This document shows, in pieces, positions 48,662 to 60,490 of a stretch of DNA of 64,000 nucleotides (positions within the stretch are counted from its first letter, which is position 1; every line of letters begins with the position of its first letter). The notes below the pieces were generated by a model. The model ran no database searches and was not told where the DNA came from. It saw nothing but the letters and a program-made list of their open reading frames with translations. The stretch covers positions 3,500,320-3,564,319 of the forward strand of contig VWZP01008455.1 in NCBI GenBank assembly GCA_013396995.1, read 5' to 3'. The position numbers and the translations under genes are program-made. This DNA comes from Dicaeum eximium. Its lineage: Eukaryota > Chordata > Aves > Passeriformes > Dicaeidae.

Positions 48662-48790
48662 CAGGCTCTCCATTCTCCATTAGTTCCTACTGCTTTGAAC
48701 TTTAAAAAAGATGTGATCAAGTCCATCCAGGTGATGAACGGCCTCGTGCCTGGTTTTATGGTGACTGAATTATTGGAGGAGAGCAAAGTG
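48662..48790 (+). mobile_element. Probable L2/CR1-like LINE coding relic
   Basis: The open frame includes QALHSPLVPTALNFKK and further on VMNGLVPGFMVTELLEE. The spacing and residues resemble the C-terminal part of L2-clade LINE reverse transcriptases: 'LHWLPV..RI.FK', about eleven residues, then 'HGL.P.YL.ELL'. The frame continues in both directions without family resemblance. No start, splice site or domain suggests a host gene. The comparison is from memory and needs a profile search. Confidence 0.4.
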
Positions 48791-51700
48791 GTGGGAGGAT
48801 TCCCAGCAGAGCTTGTCCAAACGACTGCCCTTCAGTTTTCCTGTTTGCTGTGGGTGGGAACTGCCCCTTCTAATTAAAAATTATGAGTAGAAGCACTGCA
48901 ATTATTTCAGAATATGGGAGGTGTTTTTTTCATGAAGCCAAGACCTCCTTTTAATTGAAGAGATTGGATAACGACCTGCAGAAATATTCAAGAATTCACT
49001 GAGAATATATTGCCCAGGTCTTGTGGAAAGGTGAATGCACATAAAACACATTAATGCCTCCTGTGTTTATTTGGCTTTCTGTGTTAGGATTAGTCCCATT
49101 AGCTCTGGTGAGCTAAGTGGGAAAGCATATGGAGAATTGGTGTCTCAGCTGGAATCAAATGAGTTGATGGCTGTTTGCAGTCTCAGCAGTGGGACTTGAC
49201 TTGCACTTTTACTGTGCCTTATTTACACTGTCCCATCTGTAAAGAGAGCAAAGACAGAGAGGGAGCCTTTGCCCGTCTGTGGTACAGCTGCTCTGAGCTC
49301 CCAGTGCTCCCTGGCGCTGTCCCCTGGACCCTGAGTTTGAGCTGGCTGTTGGGAATGTTTGTGGTGAGGTACAGACTTTCATAACTCTGACCAAAAGGAA
49401 AAAAAAAAAGGATCTTTAAGCTGACAGCAGCCAATTGTGCCATTCTTTCCTCCATTCACTCAATGCTGCAAGATAAAAGTGTGCTTTAATGCAGCATTAG
49501 CATACTCCTCCACTCTGTTATCTCATACATAATCAATCCACTTAGGCACCAATAGCAGAAATGAAAAAGCAAAAGCTTTGACTTCAGTGAACGCCAGCCC
49601 CGGCTGTAATCACATCAAGGCAGTGATTTGTGCCAGTAATGGTATTCCCCACCTTGCCCAGAGCAAGCTCCCTTCGCTTGGAATCGTGTTCTCCCTGCTA
49701 CACCAGCAGTAATTGAATGTCCAAATGTTTTGTCAGCAGCACAGCTGCAAAGAGACCGACTGCAAAGGGCTGTGAGTGCTTCCCCTTCTGATGGAGCTTC
49801 ACCAGCCACCAGGAAATCAAACCCAGCACAAGGAACAGCAGCAAAAACCCCCCTGAACGTGCAGCTGCTGTGTCACAGACGCAAAGGGAGGCTGGGGGAC
49901 CTTGTGCCTCTTGGCAGGGCATCACTGGGAGGACACAACTGTTTGGGGACAGCAGCCAACACTGTGACATTTCCTTTTGCTGGGAGCATCTGCTCTCGAG
50001 GTAGGGTGGGTTTTCTGTGTGTGTTGTGCTGTTTTCTGTGTGGCTTGGAGTGGCTTGGCAGATTCTTGGGATCTGAGCCAAGTTTTTCAAAGTTTAAATC
50101 AGATAAGTTGAGTCCAAGGCTAAAATGGTGACATCAATTTCTCATGCAGCACCTTTGATATTATTATGCTTGCTGGAGTGTGGAGTGGCAGTGGGAGAAA
50201 AGGGCTCTGAATATTTTCATTGTTATTGGAGTTAAGCTGAACAGAGAAGGTCCAAAGTGCCTTTTTTGGGATTATTTCTAAGAAGAAAAGACTGAAATGA
50301 ACAAAATTGGTAGCTGTTTGTGGCTTTCCACGTTATTATGGTCATTTTGGTGCCCAAGAAAATGCTGATGTTGTTTATTCACAGCATTTGTCTTCAAGTA
50401 TTCATGTTTTTTGATGAGATATCCCAATGGGGAACTAATACTCTTATGAGGAACAATTTAAAACCTCAAGAATAACTAGAAGTCGAGCCCCACAGTACAG
50501 AGGTGTTGCTACACTTTAGTGGGAATAGGAAATAGCTCCAAGGATTTTCATTGTGGTCTAGCTGGAAGCAAGCCACTGACTTGTGTGCTGGGTAATTGAA
50601 CCTGCCAGTCACAGCATCCCAGCCAGGGTGCCTGACCCAAATGCAGCTTCTCTGGTCTCAGTGGGGTAGAAAAGGTTCTGTGTTTGAGGAGTTTTTGAGC
50701 TGATGAAGCCCTTACCTAAGCATTTTGGTGTGCAGCTCTTTTATTCTGAGGGAAATGCATCTCTCAAAAGTTACAGAACAGCATCAACGCTCCAGGATCT
50801 GTTGGGGATGAAAAGATGCTGGGATGTCTGTGGTTCCAGATGCAGGAGCTCTTTGCTGTCTAACAAGAAGCTGGGAAAAGGGGGGAACAGAAGGATGCTG
50901 ATAGCACCCTGCTATTCACTCATCCTGTGCTCTTGTGAGGCTGTCTCCAAGGAGGAACTGCAGGAAGGCCAAAGGACTGATTTGTTACTGCCCTCCTCAC
51001 ACTGCCATCTCTTGCTGTCTTTTTCCAGCATGAAAGGGAAGCATTCACAGTTGTTTTTCCATCTAAAAACTGCACTACACCTACCAAGAGAATAATTCAG
51101 GTGTCTGGATAGGCTCCCTGTGTGTTGCAGAGTGAGACCACTCTGCAAACAAAGCAGGCAGATCCCTTCCGCTTGAGGTGCAGGAAGAAACCACTCCCAG
51201 GGCTTTTACTGGAATGAAAAGTTGGAGAAGAACTAACAGCTACAGCTAATTCTTGGTAGTTTCTCAGTACTGTGCTGTGGAGAGAGCCAGGGAGCAGGAG
51301 GCATTTTGTGTGCAGGGGAATTCAGCCTGTGTCATATTGCTGATGCTGTCCTTTCTGCCCTGTGTCCGATTGCTCCTGGCACAGGGGCCCTGCAGAGCCC
51401 TGAAATGCTCCTGTTTATCCTGGCACAGGAGTCACTTGGTGTTGCTTATCTCCCTTGGATGAGTGTCCTGAGTCCTAACAGCAACCAGTCCTCTGTGGCA
51501 AGGATGTGTCTGCCCTGGCCTCGTTTGCAGGTAGAGCTGCTAATTGCAGAGAGGTCCTTCAGGGCTGGTTTGATTTCAGTTGTGCTCATCCCAGCCCTTC
51601 TTAATTTTTCAAGGCAGACAAAGAACGGGGGCTGACAGAATTTTACATTTATTCTTTACGCTTGTTTATCTAAATGGCATGAGGGAAGTGCTTTATCTGA

Positions 51701-52751
51701 TGTTGTTCTCCTTCTGGTAGAGCAGCTTCCATGTGTGCTTTTGGCAGGCAAAGCTGCTCCAGCTATCAGGAAAACTGCAGGTGCTATCAGAGAATGTTTT
51801 TATCCAACTGTTGACTGATATCCAGGGGTTTAATGCAGAGATCCTTCCCTGGGCACCATGTGGCTGTGGCTCTGATGGAGAGAACACTGCCAGGGATGAG
51901 AGGCTGAAGGGAGAAGGTTCTGTGTTTATTGTACACCCTCGTCCTCATCTCAGCATTCAGCAGGGCCACAGAGGGGGCCCTGGCCTAAAGAAAATCTTCA
52001 GAATATTCATTAAATTGTGAGTTAGGTCTTCTCTCCAGGCTGCATCTCCCTACGACTTAGCAACAGCCTTTTCCAAGGATCTCCTCCTCTCCTTGGTGCT
52101 CGCTGTGCTGAAAATGAACAATATTTTTGTGCAACAATAAAACCAAGCGTAGGGCTGAACAACAGCATTGGCAAATAGCACTGCTGGACATGAAACCCCT
52201 GAATAAAGCCTCACATGTTCTCATGGGGATGGAAAACAGGGAGGGAGCTGTTTGGCTGGAGCAGGCACCCATGCTGGTCTTTGTCCTTCCCAAGCAAAAT
52301 GGTTTTTGCCCAGCAGGAATTGGCCCAGACAGGGAGTGCAGCATCCAGGCAGCCTGGGCACGAGGGGAGGCTGCAAAAGCTGCAGGTGCCTCTGGCCCCA
52401 GCACCCAAAACCACAATAGCTGCTCCTCTGCATTTTAATTCAGTGTGTTAATAATTGAACAAGGTTTTATGGTAGCTCCAATCACTTCCAATCTCTCCAT
52501 CGTGTGAAATGCTGAAGTTCCCCGAGCTGGGGTTGGAATTGGTGGCATGGGGAGAGCACAGCTGTGTTTGGTACTGCTCTCCTGGTAGAATCCTTGGAAA
52601 AATTCACCTCTCAGGACAATCTGTGGCTGTGAGGCAGCTCAGGTGTTACAAGCAGGCTGTGCTGGAGCAGCCCCTGGGTGTGTGTGCTCCTGAGCTCCTC
52701 ATCCTGGGGCACCCCCGGTGCTGCTGCTTTGGGCAGAGGAGGTTTCCAGAA
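48791..52751. other. Unique noncoding sequence
   Basis: About 4 kb without recognisable genes or repeats. Overlapping frames near 49700-50130 and 50700-51100 (up to 133 codons) match nothing known. Confidence 0.45.
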
Positions 52752-52874
52752 TGATCCTACACAAGGCCAGGTTGGACAGGGCTTGGGATAGGGGGAGGTG
52801 TCCCTGCCCATGGCAGGGGGTTGGAGCTGTAGGTTCCTTAATGTCCTTTCCAAACCAAACCATTCTGGGATCCT
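52752..52874 (+). mobile_element. CR1 LINE 3' end
   Basis: CAAGGCCAGGTTGGACAGGG, GGTGTCCCTGCCCATGGCAG, GGGGTTGGAGCTGTAGGTTC and CCTTTCCAAACCAAACCATTCTGGGA follow the sense CR1 3' end in order. About 120 bp is preserved. Confidence 0.92.
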
Positions 52875-55000
52875 CTGGCTGCTTTTTATCCATCTGTGCC
52901 AAACAGATATAACAAGAATTACATAATAAATGTGATGACAACAGCTCCTCGGACAAGTGATTATCCTCTAATCTGCCCATAACTTCTTCACAACACTTAT
53001 ACCCTGGGTTTTGCATAAATTTCCTAATCAGTTAATAATTTGTGCTCTACAAGGCTGATTCTGATATACCTGAAGAGTCTGGCTGTTTGTGATTTCCTAC
53101 AGCGTTAAACTGTAGAAACAAATTGGTGTTTAATGTGGATTTTAGTTTTATTAGCTTCCTTCCACACTTCAAGAAACAAGTGTATTGACTACGATAAATC
53201 AGGAGTTGGAGACCTAAAATGTATCTGTTCTCTAGCCTTCTCTGGTGAGGGGAAACAAATAAAAGACAATTTCTTGCAAAGTAGAGCTGGTGGAAAATGA
53301 AGGAAATAAATGTGAGGATCTTCAAGTCTGTGGGAAAGATTCACAGCATTAATGATGCTGTTCCTCCTGGAGACACCCTGCTGGTCTCCCCCTCTCCTTC
53401 TGCACAGTTTCTGCTGCAGCTGTTTAAATGTCGTGTGTGTTCTCCATCCCAAAGGTTTTCCAGGGTGGAGCTTTCTGTACCAATGATAACATCATTAATC
53501 TTCCTGATTTTTGGGAAAAGTTGAGCAAAAAACCTTTGTGCAGCAGCCCTGGACTGGTATCATTAATCAGTGATCATTTCAAGGTATTAATTAAAGCACT
53601 GGGCTTTTTGCCTAGAAAACACACTTCAAGGCAGTTTTTTGCACCAATAAAGTAAGTGGTATCCATTAAAGGGCAATTAGCAGAGACACAAAAACAGGGA
53701 AATGTTCCATCTGATTCATCAGCCCCATAAACAAGGTGCTGCCACAGTTCTTCAGCCTTAGATGGAAAAAAAAAAAGCTTATGAATGCCTCTATTATCTG
53801 TGTCATCTGTTATGGAAATCTGGAGATGCTTTTCCTGTTGTAGCTTAGATATTTGCTTGTTTTTTTCCTGTATTCCAGTTGCATGCCATAAAACAAGCCC
53901 TTTGTGTTGTTTATTCAGAGTTTCTAAAAACACTTTAATGATGCGAATAGAGAGGGGATTTTAAGGAAATGCAGAGTTCACAGTTAAACAATCCCACTGA
54001 AATCTCCTTGGTGCTATTAGAGAGGAACTGCTGTTCATTTTAATGGTGTTCACCAAACTAACAAACCTGTCTTTCTTCTGAAGCAAGTCGTGGCAGGACT
54101 TTTTGTCTGCCAAGCCTCCAAAGGCCTTCAGAGATCCTTTGAACTCAATTATTTTCTTCTGGATTAGGAAGAACTAACACCCAATAGCTCAGAGGTTGTT
54201 TCAGACAGGATTTTATTTGGTTTCTAAGTGTTTGTCCAGTTCTCCTGGATAAAATAGATGCTCAAAAAAAAAAAAAAAAAAAAAAAAAAGGCAGAAATTT
54301 GAGAGATGGGGAAAACCAGGGGTAAGGATGGAGTTTCTGTTCTCTCACCCTGTTCCCTGATGGTGCATCTCCATCCTCCATGGAAACCTAGGCATAGAGG
54401 GACAGCACTGGGTTGCAGAAACATTTTATCCAGTCTGTTTTATCCAGGTTTCAGGCAGCTGGGAAGGTGTTCATTTGAACCTAGTGTTTCTCTGCTCCTC
54501 AGGTAACTCTCCCCTGGAGGCTCACTCCATGTGTCACTAGGTAGACATTGAGCTGCACTCACAGCAAAAAGCCAGGCAGGAAGGGAGGGTGGTGTGGGCT
54601 GTTTTTTACCTTTGGGAAGCCCTGTGCATAAGCTACTCCATGGTAACTTATATGAAAAGACAAATTAGCTGTGCTGAGAAGTGAACAGGGTCCTCAGCCC
54701 GGGCAGGAGCTCAGCATTTCCCCAAGGACAGCACCAGGGACAGGTCTGGAGCAGGGGTGGAACTCAGACTCCTCAGCACTGGGATTTGTCTGGGGAGTTT
54801 TGGTGCACAGGAACAGCCAAATTCCACAGGTGCCCTGGTTTTGATCTTTGATCTCCTGCCTTTCTCCTTGAACATCAGCTTCTCTGCATGTGTTGGAAGT
54901 GCTTCCACCTAGACAGGGCTGAATTGGCCAGTGCTGGCTCCCTGACACTCCTAATTAGATCCAAATTAGCATGGCTGTGATTTAGCACTCTGCTCCCTCT
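52875..55000. other. Unique noncoding sequence with an A26 run
   Basis: No gene recognised. A 26-base A homopolymer is at 54264-54289. No element with target-site duplications could be tied to it. Confidence 0.5.
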
Positions 55001-55051
55001 CAGTGGCTGCCTATTGATTTACTGGATTTTATTCTGCAGCTCCTAACTCAG
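55001..55051 (+). mobile_element. Possible L2-like LINE relic
   Basis: One frame reads QWLPIDLLDFILQLLTQ, resembling the 'HWLPV.YRI.FK.LLLTYK' block of L2-clade LINEs. It is only 17 codons long, with no supporting flanks, so this is weak. Confidence 0.25.
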
Positions 55052-55206
55052 ACTCTGCAGTGGGTGAGGAGCCTGGCTCTAACAGCACTGGGAATCACCA
55101 CCTGGAAACCAGGCTGTGTCCAAGGGGGACTTTTTGGCTGTTCAAGTTTTGCCCTAGTCCAAAAGGAACCAGGAAAGCCCTTGTGAAGATCTTTGGATAG
55201 TCTCCA

Positions 55207-55666
55207 TGATGCCTCAGGGTTTGGCTTTTCTGTTTTTCAGGTTCTGTGCTGCTTTAGTGTGTGGGTCTGGGCTTCACATCAGGGCATGGTGAGCTCTGTG
55301 CACAGAGCAGGGAGACAAAACAATTCCTTCTCCAGCTGGGGACCAAGGACAAATGATCCAAACCTCAGGCCCAAGAGCACAAACAACGTGGGCTGAAGAG
55401 AGAAAAACAAGAAGGATGGGACTGGATGAGCTAAAGCTGGAATTGGACAATGAACTCCAAGATGCAAATGGAGCAGAACTGATCAAAGTGCCAGAGCCGT
55501 GCCCGGTGTCCATTTTGTGCCCATTTTGGTTCCTCTTGGGTGCAGCCCTGGCTGGGCTCTTGTGCTGCCCAAGGTGGATCCATGGAGGAAATGCTTTTAA
55601 TCAATCCCTGCTTTATTCTGTGACTCTGCCCAGCCTCTGCTCCAGGGCAGCCTGCACAAGGCATCA
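55207..55666 (+). mobile_element. Solo ERV LTR, longer copy of the 29.6-kb family
   Basis: Starts TGATGCCTCAGGG and ends CACAAGGCATCA, with TG...CA ends and an eight-base inverted terminal repeat (TGATGCCT). The first 70 bp or so and the last 105 bp or so align by eye with the LTR at 29649, including CAGGTTCTG, GTGTGTG, and CTGCCCAGCCT near the right end. The poly(A) signal is altered to AATCAA (55599-55604). Flanks TCCA (55203-55206) and CCCA (55667-55670) could be a 4-bp target duplication with one change. No primer-binding site follows, which fits a solo LTR. Confidence 0.75.
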
Positions 55667-55670
55667 CCCA

Positions 55671-57900
55671 CGTGCCATGCTTTGGCTCACGTTGCACGGC
55701 TGTTTGCAAGCACAAAATCTCTGGGTTCCTTGAACAAAGCCAGAAGAGCTTTAACTCTGAACAGGCCCTGGGGCTGTGGGGTTGCACTGGAAACAGGTCC
55801 TGGATGTGCTGTGCCAGCAGCTGGTGCTCTGGGGATGAGGTGGACGAAGCTCCTGAGCCCCTCCCAAGAGCCCTTTTCTTTAGGGGTGTGACAGAGCAAT
55901 GAGTGTCTCTTGAGGCAGTGGGGACAGCAGCTTAGGATGTGAGAATGAATTAGACCTGGCTTAGGGGTGAGCTTGGCAGTGCTGTGTTAATGCTGGGCTC
56001 AGCCTTAGAGCTCCTGCTACCCCAAACGATTCAGGGATTCATTGAAGATGAAAGAAGAGTTTGTGCTTTGTGCCATGGGCTCAAAGCAGACTCAGATCCT
56101 TTATTTGGTGGCATGAGTGTCATTCTGCACTGTGGTAGCACCTCACAGGTCTGGCTTCAAGCCCTGATAGCCCAGGAGCAGCCCCTCGCATCTCTCTGCA
56201 GCCCTCAGGGAGCTGCAGCAATACCAAAGGTCCATGGTACACATTCCTGAGGGATCATTTTTCTTCTAACAAGATTTACTTCCCACAAAATGAAGCTGGA
56301 TATTTCCCATTATTGGAAAATGACTGCTGTGCTGGGGATGAATCATCTGGGCTGTTATCTGGCAGGTGCCAATCATTTATTTGTCCTTGTTCACATCAAG
56401 TAGAGAGGGAGCCGAGGCAGTGATTTGTCTCTTTCAAAAGAGGAAACATCTGCCTGAACCTCATTTCCCTCCGACCCAGGGGCTGCTGGTGGTGATCATC
56501 CCAATGAGTCTGGGGGAATATTTGGGTCCCTCTTCCTCAGACTGGTGCAATTTTCATCCCTTGTCTTATTTGACTCAATTTTACATGTTGAAATCTCAGC
56601 CCACGGAACTGAGGGGAGGAAGGGCAGGTTACAGGTGTGACAGAGCTGCTGGGACTCTGAGTGCTCTGAAAGATCCATTAGAATTTTGAGGATTTTCCTT
56701 AATTTATCACAGTCCCCCTCATTATGTTTGCTCAGGGTAATTAAGGCTCTGATTATTCAGTCTCATGGCAGATTTCTTCTTTTGCAGCATAAAATTGATG
56801 GGAGGGTTTTCTTGTTTTCAGAAGAAAAAAAAAAAAAAAGGTTGGATACAGCATGTCATATTGATTCCATTATGCATGGTTTGCCTTGTAGTAATTTTTT
56901 TCCCCTCTTGGTCTCCAGTACATGCTGGAAAGATCTGATGTCAGTAAAATCGGCTGTCTGTCATACAAGAGTTATTAGAGGGGGGAAAAAAAAGTAATTT
57001 TGGGATAATAAGATTAAATTTTAATGGAGAAAAGAAAATGAAGTCACGGATAACAATATAGGACATTTTTGGGGAAAAAACACTGTTCAAAAATATTTAA
57101 TAATTACAGTATAAATAGGTATACAGGCTACTTCTCAGAGAGAGCAAATTCACTGAAATTATGCGTGGCAGGAGGGAAGAGGGATTGCACAGCCAGAAAC
57201 CCACCTGAGCATCTCCAGTGAATCGAATTTTATCTTCCATCCCATTCCTTTGACATTTCTGGAAGTGCCTTTCCAATAGCCAGGGAAGTTTTATCCAGCA
57301 GGAAGTCTCGGGGTGTTTAATGGAAGCAAACCAGAGTTGAGAGTTTTGTGCTGGGAGTCGGGACTTTGACAAACATCAGCTTTATTTATAAACGGTTCTC
57401 TGGGACACAAATGATGACCCCTGCTTGGAAAAGTGTCTGAAATTGCCGGGATGTGCAGTGGTGAGCAATGCAGAGCACAGCGTTTTCTGCAAGATCCTCC
57501 TCCAGATAAAGCTGCAGCGCACAATGGATCGCTGCGGTGCTTCCCCGGGGTTTGCTCTCTAATCTCTTCCTCCAGGACCATTTTCTAGATGCTTCTTCCT
57601 TACAAAACAGATTAATAAGTCCACAGCAGAGCCGCCTTTTGTGCCTCTGTCCCATATTCAAAATACATTCGCTGACATGGGTGAGAAAATTGAAGTTAAA
57701 TCATCTCTGTGCTACCATTGAGATTACTGCTGCATTTGGTTCATTTTTAAAGCATCCTTCCTGCTCTTCCCTCCTCATCCCTGCTGGAAGGGTTTCTTTT
57801 TTTTTTCCCTTGTTAAACCGAGGTTTTGCAATCTGTCTCAGGGCTTTAGAAAGCTGTGGATTACTTGCTGTCGGGATGTGAAGGCTGTGGCTGCAGAAGG
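55671..57900. other. Unique noncoding sequence
   Basis: No gene or repeat family recognised. An A15 run lies near 56825-56839. The last 800 bp leads into the CpG-rich block and carries overlapping frames with no family resemblance. Confidence 0.45.
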
Positions 57901-58500
57901 AATTGCTTTTTTAGGCGAACACAAACAGTGGCCCCGCGTTCTGTTCTGGGTAGAAATTGTGTACAACAGGCAGGAGCGGGGAGAGGAGCTCAGCGTGTCG
58001 GGGAGGTGGCGGTGAGGGCAGCCAAAATGCAAAATGATGGGAAGGGATGGAGGCGAGATGCCCGAGCGGGCCGGGAAATCCCGCTGGGAGATCCAACAGG
58101 GACCGGAGCGGGCGTGAGAAAGCGAAGCTTAGCCGCAGGACAAACAAAAACCGATTGGCAACGAGGAATTATTTAGGAATAAAAGGAAATAGCCCCGCTG
58201 CAGTGCCAGGGCTGCTTTTTGCATGGATCAGAGGGAAGGTGCGAAGTGGCTGCGCGGGCGGCAGGAGCGGCCGTGCGGAATGGTCCCTGCCGGCCCCAGC
58301 AGAGAGAGGGAATTATTGATGTTGTTTTGGGCCGTGGAGCCGGCAGAAATTCTTTTCCCCGTGAGATGCATCTCTGCCAGTGAAAGGTGATCCCTTTCCC
58401 AGTGGCAGTGCTCTGTGTGCTCTGTGGGGCAAGAGAAGGCGCTGGCTCGGCACAGGGGTCGTGTAAATAAATACAGCCTGGGTGAAATTCGGGCATCCAT
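57901..58500. promoter_or_regulatory. CpG-rich block, candidate promoter or CpG island
   Basis: I counted 35 CpG dinucleotides in these 600 bp, while most 60-base rows elsewhere in the window hold none or one. The densest part is 57961-58380. An inverted CCAAT box (ATTGG, 58154-58158) and a TATA-like GGAATAAAAGG (about 58175) are present. The open frames on both strands have no recognisable product. It could be a promoter of an unseen gene or noncoding RNA, or simply a GC-rich patch; direction is not decidable from sequence. Confidence 0.45.
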
Positions 58501-58638
58501 CACTCAGCTGCAGTCCTGCAGGGTGCTGCTGCAGCCCAGAAGAACCCAAACACTTTCCTCATGTTCCCAATGTGTGTGTGAGTTCTCAGCTTGGGAGGGG
58601 ATGCTGCTGAGGTGTGACTGACATTTGGAATGGAAACC

Positions 58639-58997
58639 TGTGGCCATGCACAAGACTGATAGTACCTTGGACCTTAACAGCATAAAAGATTTGATAAACA
58701 AAATGCCTTGGCAAAAGCAAACGGAACTCTGAGATTGAGTCAAGATTGCAAGAAGATCCAATCAGACAGTTTTCCGGGAAAAGAAAATTTCATTAAGCAC
58801 TGTGAGCAAAAGAATGTTGTGATATGCATAAGTTTGTGTATTTGATTGTTACCTAATCTTTGTAGTAAACATTGCTGGTCTCCTGAAACAGTATATAAGT
58901 CCTTGTAAGTTCCCCATAAAATCAGATTCTGATAGAGATTCTGACAGGGACTCTGATGGACCATTCAGTCTCCCTGTCTCCTCTCCAATCGCCGATA
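58639..58997 (+). mobile_element. LTR-like element with TATA box
   Basis: The segment begins TGTGGCCATG, carries TATATAA at 58892-58898 and ATAAAATCAGATTCTGAT from 58915, a combination I associate with avian ERV LTRs. A six-base direct repeat GAAACC flanks one choice of ends (58633-58638 and 58998-59003), but the right end would then be TA, not CA. The real right end may be further on. No internal retroviral sequence is seen. Confidence 0.45.
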
Positions 58998-59276
58998 GAA
59001 ACCAATTCCTTGTCTCTCCCCGCTAACTCCTTACAAAATTCCCAATCCAGCCCCCTGGATTAGTGTGTGTGTGGAACTGGGGACCTGCAGACAGAGAACT
59101 TTGCATTTGAGGAGCGTTTGCACATAAGGAGAAGACTTGTGTTTGAGCAAATAGCTTTGGGCAGTTGCTTGGAGTTGTGTTTGCCTCTTCCTTGTCGCTC
59201 CCCAGCCTGTCCTGTCCATAGGCAGCTTCCTCCCTGTCTTCCAAAGATGTCTGAAGCTGTAAGAAATGCAAAATGA

Positions 59277-59299
59277 AATAAATCTGAGGAAAAAAAAAA
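59277..59299 (+). other. AATAAA followed by A10
   Basis: AATAAA (59277-59282) is followed seven bases later by ten A (59290-59299) and then CCCAAAAAA. This is what the end of a reverse-transcribed polyadenylated RNA looks like. It lies about 400 bp downstream of the TATA box at 58892. It could also be a chance A-run. Confidence 0.35.
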
Positions 59300-59303
59300 C
59301 CCA

Positions 59304-60442
59304 AAAAATTTGGTGTTACCCACACCACGTTATCTCAGAGGAGGCTGAAGAATGATGTGAAAGTAGTTAATTTTAAAAATAATTAAAAAGTCCTGAGGGA
59401 GGAAAAATTGAGATTAAGTCCTTTCCTTCAAAGAAGGAGGGGAGCTGCATAATCATTCTTTAAATGTAGGTTCCTCTTTATACTGTTGCTTACTGTGAAC
59501 TTTCTTCTGAAGTCTGTCTTTGGGCTAAAAAGAGAATCTTTGCCTCTGTGCTGCTTCCCTGCACAGGTTCTGAAAGACCTTTCTAGTTTCCTTGAGCACA
59601 GAATATCAGAAGCTTTTATTAATAGAAACATTTGGGAGCATCCAGCAGGTATAGATCTTGTTTTGAAACACTTTTAGAATTGTATCTTTACTATTTCTAT
59701 GCCTGGTAATGAAATTCCAAATGGAATTTGGAATTTGCAGCCCTTCAAACCTTGTAGTGCATCCCCCTGGATGCTGCAATTTTGCTCAGAGATGTCTCTA
59801 AGTCCAGTGGCCTCCACGGTGCTTTTGGTTCTTTGGTGGTGAGCTCCAGCAATAGAAAAACTCTCCAGAAAATCCCTGAAGGACTTGGCTTCTGTGCAGG
59901 TCTCAAGTGCATCATGTCTTCTCATTTAAATGGCATTTGTCAGCAATACATGGCATAATGTCAGCATTTAAATGGCTCAAAATTCCTGATCATTCCTAAA
60001 GTTTGCTTCACTTCAATGCTCATTATTTCTGTAGCTCTGTCAGTTCTGCCAGAAGTATTTACAAAGCAAATCATATCTGCTTTGGCTGCTATCAATCAAT
60101 AGATGATGAGAGAGAGATCATTGCATCTATTTATGAAGAACTAATTGCAGGGCAATTAGGATTTCTTGGATTTTTCACCTGTGCTTGTACTGTCTGCAGG
60201 TTAAAAAACATCCCCTGGCTCTTAATTTTTAACACACAGGAGAAGAAAAGGCTTAGAAAAAGACACGAGCAACCCATGGGGCTTCCTGCCATGTTTTGTT
60301 TTCTGTTTTGCTGCGTTATATGTGTGTTATCACACCCCTCCTGGGTGCTCAAGTTGTGCTGTTCCAAGGAAAATTCCACAGAAATGGCCCAAAGGAGCAG
60401 TGACTGAAAAGCTGGGGTGTGACTGTCCCTGTCTCAGGGCTG
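59304..60442. other. Unique noncoding sequence
   Basis: No gene recognised. It includes a perfect 11-bp hairpin at 59712-59736 (AAATTCCAAAT, loop GGA, ATTTGGAATTT). The 134-codon plus frame at 60003-60407 is cysteine-rich but matches no known family and has no supporting context. Confidence 0.45.
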
Positions 60443-60490
60443 GGATAGCTGAGGCACAAAGAGAAGGATGAGCTAAGCCAAGGTGGGGCT
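60443..60490 (-). repeat. Possible MIR SINE fragment, antisense
   Basis: GCTGAGGCACAAAGAGAAGG followed by ATGAGCTAAGCCAAGGT resembles the antisense MIR core (ACTGAGGCACAGAGAGGTTA, then AGTGACTTGCCCAAGGT). Only about 40 bp is comparable. Confidence 0.4.

Noticed and set aside
59311..59330. TGGTGTTACCCACACCACG resembling a retroviral primer-binding site
   Set aside because: It does not match the 3' end of any tRNA I know and would imply an impossible T-arm; the resemblance to TGGTGACCCC is superficial.
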